Assembly (NCBI GenBank): GCA_902634515.1
Contig: CACPKH010000006.1
Span: forward strand, 1-64,000
Source of the DNA: an uncultured Prochlorococcus sp.
GTDB taxonomy: Bacteria; Cyanobacteriota; Cyanobacteriia; PCC-6307; Cyanobiaceae
DNA: 64,000 nucleotides
Direction: 5' to 3'
The notes under the pieces were generated by a model. That model ran no database searches and had not been told where the DNA came from. It saw nothing but the letters and a program-made list of their open reading frames with translations. Of the stretch, positions 17,902 to 26,760 are shown piece by piece (within the stretch, counting starts at the first letter, position 1; the number at the start of each line of letters is the position of its first letter). The position numbers and the translations under genes are program-made.

Positions 17902-19083
17902 TTACAATATTCTTTCCAAAGTCACTCTAAGCTTTTTTATTAAAGTATTTATCTGCCTTTCATTAATTATTAATGGAGGTACCATCCTAATTACTTTTTC
18001 TCCTGCTGGAACAATAAGAAGGCCTTCATTTATAGCTTGATTAACTACTATTTGAGACTTTAATGTCGACCTCTCTTTGATAACTAGGCCTTGTATAAGG
18101 CCAAGACCCCTTATCTCTTTAAGATGTTCTGGGAAAAGTTTAATTAATTTTAATAGTTCATGCTCTAATTGTTTCCCTCTTTCTTTTGCGTTTTTAACTA
18201 AATTACGTCTTTCAATTTCTTTTGCGACTGTTATGCCAGCCTTGCAGGCAAAAGGATTACCGCCAAATGTGCTTGCATGATCACCTTTCTGAAATATGTT
18301 TGCTGATTCTTTAACAAGTAATGCGCCAATTGCATGACCTCCTCCCAAACCTTTTGCAATAGTAAAAACGTCAGGTTCAATATTTAAATATTCATATCCC
18401 CACAAATTACCAGTTCTTCCCATTCCTGTTTGGACTTCATCAAAAATTAAAAGAATATTATTTTGAGTACAAATATCTCTTAAATACTTAAAGAATATTT
18501 TTTCTCCTGGATAGATACCACCTTCGCCTTGTAATGGTTCTATTAAGACTGCAGCAATCCTAGGGCCATTTATTTCAATTAAATTATGCAATTCTTTAAA
18601 TGAACTTTCATTATTAAATTCAAAAAATTCAAAACCCTCTATAAGAGGTTCAAATCCTTTTTGATATTTTGGCTGACCAGTAGCACTTAATGCAGCAAGA
18701 GTTCTGCCATGAAAACTTGATTTAGCACAGAGGATAACAGGACGTTCAATATTTCTTTTAATATGAGCATATTTTCTGGCTAATTTGATAGCAGCTTCGT
18801 TAGCTTCAGCACCACTATTACAAAAGAAAACCTTGCTTGCGCAGCTTTTTTTTACTAACCATTGAGCCAAATCTTCTTGTTCTGGTATCTCATAAAGATT
18901 GGAAACATGTTGAATTTTTTGCAATTGGCTTGATAAAGCCTTCCTTAAGCTTCTATCGCTATGTCCAAGACTACAAGTTGCTATTCCCGCTACTGCATCA
19001 AGATATTTTTTGCCTTTTTCGTCCCATACCCAAACTCCTTTCCCTTGAATTAACTTTAAGGGAATTCTTTGATATGTATCCAT
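17902..19083 (-). CDS. argD: Acetylornithine aminotransferase
   Basis: A PLP-dependent class III aminotransferase of arginine synthesis; it converts N-acetylglutamate semialdehyde to N-acetylornithine. Marks are NSGAEANEAAIKLARKY, the PLP-site LLIFDEVQTGMGRTG, the Schiff-base lysine in FTIAKGLGGGHAIGA and TFGGNPFACKAG. The start is ATG at 19083. An apparent open frame extends upstream, but it is the translated tRNA-Leu gene, so it is not coding. It is followed without a gap by folC. Confidence 0.95.
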   Translation of the reverse strand: MDTYQRIPLKLIQGKGVWVWDEKGKKYLDAVAGIATCSLGHSDRSLRKALSSQLQKIQHVSNLYEIPEQEDLAQWLVKKSCASKVFFCNSGAEANEAAIKLARKYAHIKRNIERPVILCAKSSFHGRTLAALSATGQPKYQKGFEPLIEGFEFFEFNNESSFKELHNLIEINGPRIAAVLIEPLQGEGGIYPGEKIFFKYLRDICTQNNILLIFDEVQTGMGRTGNLWGYEYLNIEPDVFTIAKGLGGGHAIGALLVKESANIFQKGDHASTFGGNPFACKAGITVAKEIERRNLVKNAKERGKQLEHELLKLIKLFPEHLKEIRGLGLIQGLVIKERSTLKSQIVVNQAINEGLLIVPAGEKVIRMVPPLIINERQINTLIKKLRVTLERIL

Positions 19084-19091
19084 TAAAGAAA

Positions 19092-19173
19092 TGGGAGCGG
19101 TCGGACTCGAACCGACAAACCCGGAGGTGCCGCATTTTGAGTGCGGTGCGTCTACCAATTCCACCACGCTCCC
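19092..19173 (-). tRNA. tRNA-Leu (CAA)
   Basis: The minus strand gives acceptor GGGAGCG with CGCTCCC, anticodon arm CCGCA/TGCGG around CTCAAAA, a long variable arm as expected of leucine tRNAs, and T-loop TTCGAGT. The anticodon is CAA and the discriminator is A. It ends eight bases before the argD start codon on the same strand, so it is probably processed from a joint transcript. Confidence 0.96.
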
Positions 19174-19209
19174 TTAATTAGAGTTTCTGACAGGGATAGA
19201 AATTTGAGC

Positions 19210-20580
19210 TTAAGCCACTTTTGGGTTGTGACAAGAAATAGGCTCTATTCCCTGCTGAACTTCTTCTCTTACAGAAATATTAGGCTCTTTTCTTATAATA
19301 TTGCATCCAATCTGATTTAACTTGGTTTCAATCTTTTCATAGCCTCTATCTAAGTGCTCAAGACCTCGAATGATACTTATACCTTTAGCTGAAAGGCTAG
19401 CTATAATCATTGCGGCTGATGACCGTAAATCTCCTGCAGATAAAGAAGAACCACTTAATTGAGTAATTCCTTTAATAATTGCAGTATTACCATTTAATTG
19501 AATTGAACCTCCCATCCTTTTTAATTCTCCTACATGTTGCATTCGGTTCTCAAAAACTTTTTCAGTGATTTTGCTTGTTCCTTTTGCGGTTGCCATAAGT
19601 GCCATGAAAGGAGCTTGTAAATCAGTTGGAAAACCAGGGAAAGGACTTGTTGTGATATCAACAGCTTTAATAGATCCCTTTGGAGTTATTTTTATTTTCT
19701 CTCCTTTGATCTCAATTTCACATCCACATTCTTTAAGTTTATTAATTACAGCTTCTAAATGACTTGGAATAACTGGTGAGAGGGATAGCTCAGAACGAGT
19801 AATCGCAGCGGCAATAAGAAACGTTCCTGCTTCGATGCGATCTGGTATCACATTATGAGTTGAACCATTTAATTTACTAACTCCTTTAATTCTGATTTTT
19901 GATGATCCGGCTCCATTGATTTGAGCACCCATTGCATTAAGCATATTTGCAAGATCTTGAATTTCCGGCTCTTGAGCAGCATTTTCAATGATCGTTTCTC
20001 CTTCAGCAAGAGTTGCTGCCATGAGAATAGTTTCAGTCGCACCAACACTTTTGCAGTTTAATTTTACCTGTGATCCTAATAACTTATTTCTACCATTAGA
20101 TATTTTTGCTTCAACTACGCCATCCTCAATAATGACTTTTGCACCTAATGCTTGTAATCCTGAGATATGTTCATCAATTGGCCTTGCTCCTATTCTACAG
20201 CCACCAGGTAATGGGATCTTTACTTTCCCATTTCTTGCAAGTAGTGGGCCAATGCAAAAAAAACTTGCCCTTAAAGCGTGAACAAGGTTATAGGGTAGCT
20301 CTGATGTCTTTAATGATTTAGCACATAGCTCAATCACATTGGATTTGCGGTTAATAGATACACCTGCTGAAAGCAAGAGATCTGACATCACATCAATATC
20401 AGTTAGTTGAGGAATATTCTTTATAACTATTTTGTCTTCTGTTAATAATGAAGCGGCCATAAGCACTAAAGCCGAATTCTTCGCCCCACTTATTTTGATT
20501 TCTCCATACAGGCGACAGCTCCCACCAACCTCTAAATATGGCGCAATAATATTGTCTTTGATTGCAGCCACACTATGCAT
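19210..20580 (-). CDS. murA: UDP-N-acetylglucosamine 1-carboxyvinyltransferase MurA
   Basis: The first committed step of peptidoglycan synthesis: transfer of enolpyruvate from PEP to UDP-GlcNAc. The 456 residues show ISGAKNSAL (Lys34/Asn35) for substrate binding, the catalytic cysteine at Cys128 in [11 protein letters not shown], which is the fosfomycin target residue in this family, and [14 protein letters not shown]. Two-domain inside-out barrel repeats run throughout. The C-terminus has a polar extension (about residues 430-456). Upstream lies a 14-base perfect palindrome. Confidence 0.97.
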   Translation of the reverse strand: MHSVAAIKDNIIAPYLEVGGSCRLYGEIKISGAKNSALVLMAASLLTEDKIVIKNIPQLTDIDVMSDLLLSAGVSINRKSNVIELCAKSLKTSELPYNLVHALRASFFCIGPLLARNGKVKIPLPGGCRIGARPIDEHISGLQALGAKVIIEDGVVEAKISNGRNKLLGSQVKLNCKSVGATETILMAATLAEGETIIENAAQEPEIQDLANMLNAMGAQINGAGSSKIRIKGVSKLNGSTHNVIPDRIEAGTFLIAAAITRSELSLSPVIPSHLEAVINKLKECGCEIEIKGEKIKITPKGSIKAVDITTSPFPGFPTDLQAPFMALMATAKGTSKITEKVFENRMQHVGELKRMGGSIQLNGNTAIIKGITQLSGSSLSAGDLRSSAAMIIASLSAKGISIIRGLEHLDRGYEKIETKLNQIGCNIIRKEPNISVREEVQQGIEPISCHNPKVA

Positions 20581-20594
20581 GCTTCAATCTAATC

Positions 20595-20608
20595 ATGTAT
20601 GCATACAT
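20595..20608. promoter_or_regulatory. 14-base perfect palindrome upstream of murA
   Basis: ATGTATGCATACAT at 20595-20608 reads the same on both strands. It lies 15 bases upstream of the murA start codon in the 207-base gap between murA and the divergent tRNA-Leu. It could be an operator for a dimeric regulator. No known motif is claimed, and such palindromes also occur by chance in AT-rich DNA. Confidence 0.3.
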
Positions 20609-20787
20609 AATGACAAGTATCTTTCAAAGCGTCTAGATAATCGAAATAAGATAACAAGATAATCAGATATTAGGAAGCAAAAGGTTTTCGTTATCTAATT
20701 TTGAAATATTTTGCACAGGGTATTAGAAAAAATGATCCTTTTTTTGCTGGAATGAACTAATTTCTAATAGATCAGGGTTTTCCCCTT

Positions 20788-20870
20788 GCGGGTGTGGCGG
20801 AATTGGTAGACGCGCATGTTTCAGGTACATGTGGCCTTGTGCTTTGGGAGTTCAAATCTCCCCATCCGCA
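20788..20870 (+). tRNA. tRNA-Leu (CAG)
   Basis: The cloverleaf has acceptor GCGGGTG with CATCCGC, anticodon arm CATGT/ACATG around TTCAGGT, a leucine-type long variable arm and T-loop TTCAAAT. The anticodon is CAG and the discriminator is A at 20870. CCA is not encoded. Confidence 0.96.
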
Positions 20871-20906
20871 CTGATTTATTAAGATCAAAAATTGCATTTT
20901 TACCAC

Positions 20907-21155
20907 ATGATTTGTTTAACAATTACTAATTCTTCAGAGTTAATCGCTTCGAAAGTTGGACAGTTTTTGGAAAAGCTGACTCCAGAAAGTATTGATCAGA
21001 GCTTTGTTGAAAAAAAAGTATTAGAGCAGATTTTAGAGAGCCTTTCTAAAGAAGGGCTTGAAGGAAAGATTTCTTTAGTTAAAGGGATAGAAATAGAACA
21101 AGAGGAAATTGTATTTCATAAAGGAGTTAGTGTGATTGAACAAATGGAATTCTGA
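20907..21155 (+). CDS. Small conserved protein, unknown function
   Basis: An 82-residue soluble protein rich in Glu and Lys, with helix-forming stretches (EKLTPESIDQSFVEKKVLEQILESL) and a short beta-like end (GVSVIEQMEF). I prefer ATG at 20907 to the upstream TTG at 20892. No signal peptide, membrane helix or known catalytic motif is visible. It lies between tRNA-Leu and the SpoU methylase, 25 bases before the latter, so it may share its transcript. No family is recognised. Confidence 0.65.
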   Translation: MICLTITNSSELIASKVGQFLEKLTPESIDQSFVEKKVLEQILESLSKEGLEGKISLVKGIEIEQEEIVFHKGVSVIEQMEF

Positions 21156-21180
21156 GGGTCTTTAAATAGAAATATCTAAT

Positions 21181-22014
21181 TTGCCATTGATATCTAGCCG
21201 ACGCAATCCAATTGTTCAGCGCTTAAAAAGATTATGCACCCTTAAGGGACGCAGAGATTCGTCTTTGATCTTATTAGAAGGGACTCACTTGCTTCAAGAA
21301 ATAATTAAAATAGGAAGGATGCCTTTAGAAGTAATTGCAACTGAGGAGTGGCTAAGAAATAACTATGAAATTATTAATTCTTTATCTAATCAAGTTAATT
21401 TAATTAAGGTCTCTAAAGAAGTGTTAGAGATATCTCTAACAACCATTAATCCAGATGGAGTTGCTTGTTTGATATCTTTTAAGGATCTTCCAGAATCAAA
21501 CAATAATCCAGATTATATTTTAGCTTTAGATCGATTGCAAGACCCAGGAAATTTAGGAACTATATTTCGCAATGCACTTGCTGCAGAAATAGAAATGATA
21601 TGGCTGGCCCTAGGAGCAGACCCGTTAAGTCAAAAATCTTTAAGAGCCTCTTCAGGGGCTATTTTACAATTACCTTTTCATCGATTTGGTTGTTCAGAAG
21701 ACCTTGCTGTGCAGGCATTAGCACAGAAGTTGAAAGTTGCAGTGCAAAATGGCTTTCAAGTTATAGGTGCATATTCTCCAAATTCTTCTCTTCCTTTCGA
21801 AATAATGCCTTATTGGGAACTTGATTGGATGAGACCGACAGTTTTAGTATTAGGGAATGAAGGGAATGGTTTGCATCCCATCATTCAGGCTTGTTGCACA
21901 TGTGGTGTTACTTTGCCACATAGTAAAGCTGTGGAGTCTTTAAATGTTGCATCTGCATCTCTTCCTCTACTGTTAGAAAGGCAAAGAGCCAAAATGACCT
22001 CTTATATAGATTAA
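21181..22014 (+). CDS. SpoU/TrmH family RNA 2'-O-ribose methyltransferase
   Basis: A 277-residue SPOUT-fold methylase. The N-terminal substrate-binding part begins ISSRRNPIVQRLKRL. The catalytic C-terminal knot has LALDRLQDPGNLGTIFRNA (motif 1), VLVLGNEGNGLHP (motif 2) and LPHSKAVESLNVASA (motif 3), which bind SAM and place the catalytic Arg and Asn. The start is TTG at 21181. The target, a tRNA or rRNA ribose, cannot be told from sequence. It is four bases upstream of lpdA. Confidence 0.88.
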   Translation: MPLISSRRNPIVQRLKRLCTLKGRRDSSLILLEGTHLLQEIIKIGRMPLEVIATEEWLRNNYEIINSLSNQVNLIKVSKEVLEISLTTINPDGVACLISFKDLPESNNNPDYILALDRLQDPGNLGTIFRNALAAEIEMIWLALGADPLSQKSLRASSGAILQLPFHRFGCSEDLAVQALAQKLKVAVQNGFQVIGAYSPNSSLPFEIMPYWELDWMRPTVLVLGNEGNGLHPIIQACCTCGVTLPHSKAVESLNVASASLPLLLERQRAKMTSYID

Positions 22015-22018
22015 AAAC

Positions 22019-23473
22019 GTGAGTGAAGCCAATTTTGATTTTGATTTAATTGTCATAGGCGCTGGTTATGGCGGCTTTGATGCAGCGAAGCATGCGGCTG
22101 AACATGGCTTGAAAGTTGCAATTATTGAATCAAGAGATATGGGGGGAACTTGTGTAAATAGAGGATGCGTCCCTTCAAAAGCTTTGCTAGCAGCAAGTGG
22201 CAAAGTTAGAGAATTGGCAGATGTTAATCATCTTTCTTCTTTGGGGATTCATTCTGCACCTGTTCGTTTTGAACGACAGAAAATTGCTGATCATGCAACT
22301 AAATTAGTTTCTAATATTCGAAATAATTTAACTAAAACTCTTGAACGATCTGGTGTTGAAATTATACGGGGGATTGGCAGATTAGAAGGCCATCAAAAAG
22401 TTGGCATACGACAGAAAGATGGGGTTGACCGTATCTTCTCAGCTGAAAATGTAATAATAGCAACTGGTTCGGATCCATTTGTGCCACCAGGTATTGAGAT
22501 TGATGGACGTACTGTTTTTACTAGTGATCATGCAATAAATTTAGAATGGCTTCCCAGGTGGATCGCAATTATTGGTAGCGGATATATAGGGTTGGAATTT
22601 GCTGATATTTATACAGCTCTTGGGTGTGAGGTCACGATGATAGAGGCATTGGAGACAGTAATGCCAACTTTTGATGTAGACATTGTGAAAATTGCTTCTA
22701 GAAATCTCATTGATGCTCGTGATATTGATACGAAGTCAGGAGTCCTTGCTAGCAGGATTACGCCAGGTTGTCCGGTAAGAATTGAATTGTCTGAAATGAA
22801 AACAAAAAAATTAATAGAAGAATTAGAGGTTGATGCAGTACTTGTGGCTACTGGAAGAGTCCCAACTAGCAAAAATTTAAATTTAGATACTGTTGGAGTA
22901 GAAACCAATCGAGGTTATATCCCTATAGATAATTCAATGCAAGTTATTTCTAACGATAAACCCATTCCTAATCTTTGGGCTGTTGGGGATGTGACTGGGA
23001 AATTGATGTTGGCTCATACTGCTGCTGCACAAGGAACGATTGCTGTAGACAATATTCTTGGGAAAGATCGAAAAATTGATTATCGAAGTATTCCTGCGGC
23101 TACGTTTACCCATCCCGAAATCAGCTCAGTTGGATTAGCTCAAGATGATGCTAAGGCTTTGTCAGAAAAAGAAGGTTTTGAGCTGGGTATTGTAAGGAGT
23201 TACTTTAAAGCAAATTCCAAAGCATTGGCAGAATTAGAAAGCGATGGGCTTATGAAATTACTTTTTCGCAAAGATAATGGAGAAGTCCTTGGGGCTCATA
23301 TCTATGGATTACATGCTGCGGATTTGATACAGGAGGTTTCAAATGCTTTGGCTAGACGTTCATCTGTTTGCGACTTAGCTCTAGAAGTTCATACACACCC
23401 TACGCTTAGCGAGGTGGTTGAGGTTGCCTATAAACAAGCTGCTCAGCAAGTAGTTAATCATTCCACTACATAA
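22019..23473 (+). CDS. lpdA: Dihydrolipoamide dehydrogenase (E3)
   Basis: An FAD flavoprotein of 484 residues that reoxidises lipoamide in the pyruvate dehydrogenase complex and glycine cleavage system. It has the FAD motif [12 protein letters not shown], the redox disulfide in [13 protein letters not shown] (two Cys five apart), the NAD motif [14 protein letters not shown] and the C-terminal HTHPTLSE with the catalytic His. GTG start at 22019. Followed by trpC after 11 bases, so probably one transcript. The pdhA gene for E1 alpha is in this window at 32.2 kb, far away. Confidence 0.96.
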   Translation: MSEANFDFDLIVIGAGYGGFDAAKHAAEHGLKVAIIESRDMGGTCVNRGCVPSKALLAASGKVRELADVNHLSSLGIHSAPVRFERQKIADHATKLVSNIRNNLTKTLERSGVEIIRGIGRLEGHQKVGIRQKDGVDRIFSAENVIIATGSDPFVPPGIEIDGRTVFTSDHAINLEWLPRWIAIIGSGYIGLEFADIYTALGCEVTMIEALETVMPTFDVDIVKIASRNLIDARDIDTKSGVLASRITPGCPVRIELSEMKTKKLIEELEVDAVLVATGRVPTSKNLNLDTVGVETNRGYIPIDNSMQVISNDKPIPNLWAVGDVTGKLMLAHTAAAQGTIAVDNILGKDRKIDYRSIPAATFTHPEISSVGLAQDDAKALSEKEGFELGIVRSYFKANSKALAELESDGLMKLLFRKDNGEVLGAHIYGLHAADLIQEVSNALARRSSVCDLALEVHTHPTLSEVVEVAYKQAAQQVVNHSTT

Positions 23474-23484
23474 TTTTTAGTCCT

Positions 23485-24369
23485 ATGGAGATTAGACGGC
23501 GTCCACCAAACCCAAAAGTTCAAGTTTCAAGCCTTGAGTATGCTATCCCTCATGCTGAAGCTGAGCCTCGAAATATTTTAGAAAAGATTGTTTGGGAGAA
23601 AGATCGTGAGATAAATATTGCTAGAGAACGTGTCCCTTTAGAAAATCTGCAATCACAGATCAATGATTTGCCTAGCACTAAAAACTTTTTGGATGCTCTT
23701 AAAGGTCAACCTCGATTACCAGCAGTTATAGCCGAAGTTAAAAAAGCAAGTCCAAGCAAAGGAATTATTCGAGAAGAATTTGATCCCGTTGAAATAGCGC
23801 ATTCTTATGAGAAAGGAGGAGCAACATGTATATCAGTTCTTACAGACAAAACTTTTTTCCAAGGAGGCTTTGATGTTCTTGTTCAGGTAAGGCAAGCAGT
23901 TGATTTGCCAATTCTATGCAAGGAGTTTATTCTTCAGCCATATCAGATTTATCAGGCTCGTGCTGCAGGTGCCGATGCAATTTTACTTATAGCAGGAATT
24001 CTTTCTGATCAGGACTTAATTTATTTGAGAAAGATTGCTATAAGCTTAGGACTTACAATTATGATTGAAGTTCACAATTTAGATGAATTAAAAAGAGTTT
24101 TGGACCTAGGCGGATTTCCTTTGATTGGAATAAATAATCGTGATTTACGAACTTTTGAGATTGATATTAAAACAACAGATTCCTTAGTGAGAAAATACTC
24201 TGAAAAATTGATATTGGAAGATATTTTTATAGTGAGTGAATCTGGCTTGTTTGATAGAAAGGATTTGGATATGGTTTTGCAATATGGAGCCAAGGGAGTT
24301 TTGGTAGGAGAATCTTTGATGCGAGAAGATGATGTTGAAAATGCATTAATAAATTTAATTGGGAATTAG
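23485..24369 (+). CDS. trpC: Indole-3-glycerol phosphate synthase
   Basis: Closes the indole ring of tryptophan by decarboxylating CdRP. The 294 residues form a TIM barrel with [14 protein letters not shown] (catalytic Lys and the substrate loop), [52 protein letters not shown] and VSESGLF. An N-terminal extension of about 45 residues precedes the barrel, as in other cyanobacterial TrpC proteins. It is a stand-alone enzyme, not fused to TrpF. It follows lpdA by 11 bases. Confidence 0.96.
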   Translation: MEIRRRPPNPKVQVSSLEYAIPHAEAEPRNILEKIVWEKDREINIARERVPLENLQSQINDLPSTKNFLDALKGQPRLPAVIAEVKKASPSKGIIREEFDPVEIAHSYEKGGATCISVLTDKTFFQGGFDVLVQVRQAVDLPILCKEFILQPYQIYQARAAGADAILLIAGILSDQDLIYLRKIAISLGLTIMIEVHNLDELKRVLDLGGFPLIGINNRDLRTFEIDIKTTDSLVRKYSEKLILEDIFIVSESGLFDRKDLDMVLQYGAKGVLVGESLMREDDVENALINLIGN

Positions 24370-24462
24370 CCTAATCATGCAAATACAATTAAATTTCTTT
24401 CTCCTTTTCAAAAAAAACTACAAGTTTAATCTCTCACAAGGAGGCCTAAGTTAGTTCCTTAG

Positions 24463-25131
24463 ATGTTAATTAGTATCCTTACTGGCCTCACTGCAGGAGC
24501 AATACATGTCATAGGTGGACCTGACCATCTGCTTGCGATTGCTCCCACTGCTTTTCAAAAGCCAAGCCTGGCACTTCGTAATGGTTTGGCTTGGGGTATT
24601 GGACATTCGACTGGGATAATTTTCTTATCAGTAATAGCAATCTTCTTGAAAGATTTAGCACATATTGAAAAGATGTCATCCTTGGCTGAATTCTGTGTAG
24701 GTGTAATACTTTTGATTTTAGGTTTCTTAGCAATAAGAACATCTTTAGGCTTGAAGATACATAACCATGAACATAAACATGGCTTAAAAAATACACATCA
24801 GCACCTTCATCTGCATTTAAGAGGTAATAAAAAACATTTTCGTCATTCGCATGCTTTTACAAGTTTAGGTGTGATACATGGATTTGCAGGTGCTACACAT
24901 CTTTTAGTTGTTATTCCTGCTTTAGCATTACCTACATTAGGGGCGCTTGCTTATATGATCTCTTATCTTTTTGGGTCTATAATTGCAATGGCAGTTGTTT
25001 CAATTACTATATCTTTAGCAACATTTAAATCAGGCCAAAAGGTTTTACCAATTGTGATGCGCTTTACAGGTATCTTGTCAGTTTTAACTGGTTTCTTTTG
25101 GATACAAAAGACTTCAAGTTTCCTTCTTTAA
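24463..25131 (+). CDS. sodT: Putative nickel permease of the NiSOD cluster (SodT/UreH-like)
   Basis: A 222-residue membrane protein with about six helices. GAIHVIGGPDHLLAI near the start and GVIHGFAGATHLLVV after the loop are two related half-motifs with His and Asp, the metal path of NicO/UreH-type nickel transporters. A central loop of about 35 residues is very rich in His (HNHEHKHG, HQHLHLHL, HSHAF) and probably binds nickel. It converges on sodX with a four-base overlap, and sodN follows, so it most likely supplies nickel to the dismutase. An in-frame TAG directly before the ATG fixes the start. Confidence 0.85.
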   Translation: MLISILTGLTAGAIHVIGGPDHLLAIAPTAFQKPSLALRNGLAWGIGHSTGIIFLSVIAIFLKDLAHIEKMSSLAEFCVGVILLILGFLAIRTSLGLKIHNHEHKHGLKNTHQHLHLHLRGNKKHFRHSHAFTSLGVIHGFAGATHLLVVIPALALPTLGALAYMISYLFGSIIAMAVVSITISLATFKSGQKVLPIVMRFTGILSVLTGFFWIQKTSSFLL

Positions 25132-25526
25132 GACGACGAAAATCGATTTTTTTGTGGAACAATATGTTGAACAATCCCTTGGATTTGTTTGTAATTAATG
25201 GGTCCAAACTCTCTACTATCAATGCTATCGGACTCGTTATCTCCTCTAACTTCAATAAGATTAGGCTTAATACTAAAGATTCTTTTTACTATTAAAATAT
25301 CTTCTTCATTTGGAAGGCTTAGAATTATTAAGTCGCCTATTTTAAGTTGACTGAACTTATGATCAAAAGGCTTGTAAATTAGCAAGTCCCCTTCATAAAG
25401 GGTTGGAATCATAGAGTCTCCAAAAACACGACAGTGTTTTCGAAGACCAATTGGAATTAATAATAATGCAATTAAAAGTCTATTTATTTTGAATTTTGTA
25501 TTAACTTGCTGTAACCCATGAATCAT
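25128..25526 (-). CDS. sodX: NiSOD maturation peptidase SodX (signal peptidase S26 type)
   Basis: A 132-residue S26 serine peptidase with Ser38 in GDSMIPTL, the general-base Lys81 in LIVKRIF and the later GDNESDS...DSREFGPI box. A membrane-like segment (LLIALLLIPIGL) precedes the catalytic Ser. In NiSOD systems this small peptidase removes the SodN leader so that His becomes residue 1 of the nickel hook. The gene overlaps the end of sodN by 26 bases on the same strand, so the two are coupled. A general signal peptidase is longer. Confidence 0.93.
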   Translation of the reverse strand: MIHGLQQVNTKFKINRLLIALLLIPIGLRKHCRVFGDSMIPTLYEGDLLIYKPFDHKFSQLKIGDLIILSLPNEEDILIVKRIFSIKPNLIEVRGDNESDSIDSREFGPINYKQIQGIVQHIVPQKNRFSSS

Positions 25527-25971
25527 TACGCCCTTTAGATTTCCAAAACATATTATGAATCTTTTCTACTGATTCCATTAATTGTTCTGCTTTTGATTGG
25601 TCAATGTTTACTTTACATGCACTACAAAGCTTGGCTGCCTTCCAGAATGTGTCATGGAGATCAGGGTAAGCGGATAAATGCTCAGGCTTAAAATAATCTG
25701 TCCAAAGAATTAATAGCTCTTTCTTTGTTTCTTGAGCCTGCTCTTCTTTGATGGCTACAAACCTAGAGAAGGTGTTGTTGTATGCAGCTAAGGATGCAGG
25801 ATCATTACCTTCTGGAGATAATGCAAGAAGCTTTTTAGTCATAGAAAGAACTGCCTCAGCTGATACCCTTGCCGATGCAGGGTCATAAACCCCGCAAGGA
25901 CCATCGCAGTGAGCATGAACTTTTTTAGCTGGAAGCTTCTTAAGAATTCTAGAAAGAGTCGAAAACAACAT
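25501..25971 (-). CDS. sodN: Nickel-dependent superoxide dismutase
   Basis: A 156-residue precursor containing the nickel hook HCDGPCGVYDP at residues 21-31. Cleavage before His21 would free the His, Cys22 and Cys26 ligands (His1, Cys2 and Cys6 of the mature enzyme). The remaining four-helix bundle (about residues 35-150) matches the family. The enzyme converts superoxide to oxygen and peroxide and replaces Fe- or Mn-SOD in many marine picocyanobacteria with scarce iron. SodX is encoded directly downstream with an overlap, and the transporter gene converges on it. It is 85 bases downstream of the FKBP gene. Confidence 0.97.
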   Translation of the reverse strand: MLFSTLSRILKKLPAKKVHAHCDGPCGVYDPASARVSAEAVLSMTKKLLALSPEGNDPASLAAYNNTFSRFVAIKEEQAQETKKELLILWTDYFKPEHLSAYPDLHDTFWKAAKLCSACKVNIDQSKAEQLMESVEKIHNMFWKSKGRNDSWVTAS

Positions 25972-26056
25972 CTGGCAAAAATGAAATCTTTTGAATAGGT
26001 TACTTTGCTTTATGGCTAATTGAGTGTGATTTAAATTCTTAATTGAAAATTAAATA

Positions 26057-26659
26057 TCAAGTTACACTTAGTAATTCAACTTCAAAGATCAATGTTGCAT
26101 CAGGAGGAATTACTCCTCCAGCGCCTCTACTCCCATAACCCATTGAAGGTGGAATAACCAATTTTCGCTTTCCACCAACCTTCATTCCAGCTACGCCTTC
26201 ATCCCAACCTTTAATTACTCTTCCTGCTCCTAGAGGAAAACTAAAAGGCCCTCTTCCGTAGCTACTGTCAAATTCTTTCCCATTTTCAAGAGTTCCTTTG
26301 TAGTGAACGGAGACAGTTTGTCCGGCACTTGCTTCAACTCCATCGCCAATTATTAAGTCAGTAATTTTTAAGCCACTAGCAGTCATAATTGAATTTTCTG
26401 AATTAATTGTGCCTCCAAGAGAACTAGAGGCTGTTTTTTGATCACTCTTTGCCATCGCAAATAGTAGTGGATTTGGATCGTTCGGATCAATCTCATAAGG
26501 TTTTGTCACAGCGATTTTATTAGCTGAGCTTTTTAGATCAGCTTGAACACTTGAATTAATACTTGAAGCTGTAACTTCAGTAGGAGAAATGATTTGGCTG
26601 GCTATAGCCAAAATCACGCATGACAAAAAAATTGAAAAACTAATTAGAACCTCTTTCAC
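26057..26659 (-). CDS. FKBP-type peptidyl-prolyl cis-trans isomerase, exported
   Basis: A 200-residue protein with an N-terminal hydrophobic signal or anchor (about residues 5-24), a linker of about 65 residues and an FKBP domain in the C-terminal half (about 95-200). Family marks are [37 protein letters not shown], and [18 protein letters not shown] followed by [14 protein letters not shown]. It speeds proline isomerisation in folding proteins, most likely in the periplasm or thylakoid lumen. Its gene is divergent from lnt with 101 bases between starts. Confidence 0.93.
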   Translation of the reverse strand: MKEVLISFSIFLSCVILAIASQIISPTEVTASSINSSVQADLKSSANKIAVTKPYEIDPNDPNPLLFAMAKSDQKTASSSLGGTINSENSIMTASGLKITDLIIGDGVEASAGQTVSVHYKGTLENGKEFDSSYGRGPFSFPLGAGRVIKGWDEGVAGMKVGGKRKLVIPPSMGYGSRGAGGVIPPDATLIFEVELLSVT

Positions 26660-26760
26660 TGAATTTATTAGTTGATATAAAAGATTCTTACAGAAGATTC
26701 GCTTATGAGAACCCTTTTTGTATTTATAAGCGAAGAAACTAGCTATTAATCTTGTAGAAA

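Noticed and set aside
19084-19167. Longer argD reading frame starting inside tRNA-Leu
   Set aside because: The extra 28 residues are a translation of the tRNA gene and its spacer; the ATG at 19083 matches the enzyme family.
24438-24444. AAGGAGG as ribosome-binding site of sodT
   Set aside because: It is 18 bases before the ATG, too far for a normal site, and an in-frame TAG directly before the ATG excludes a longer protein.
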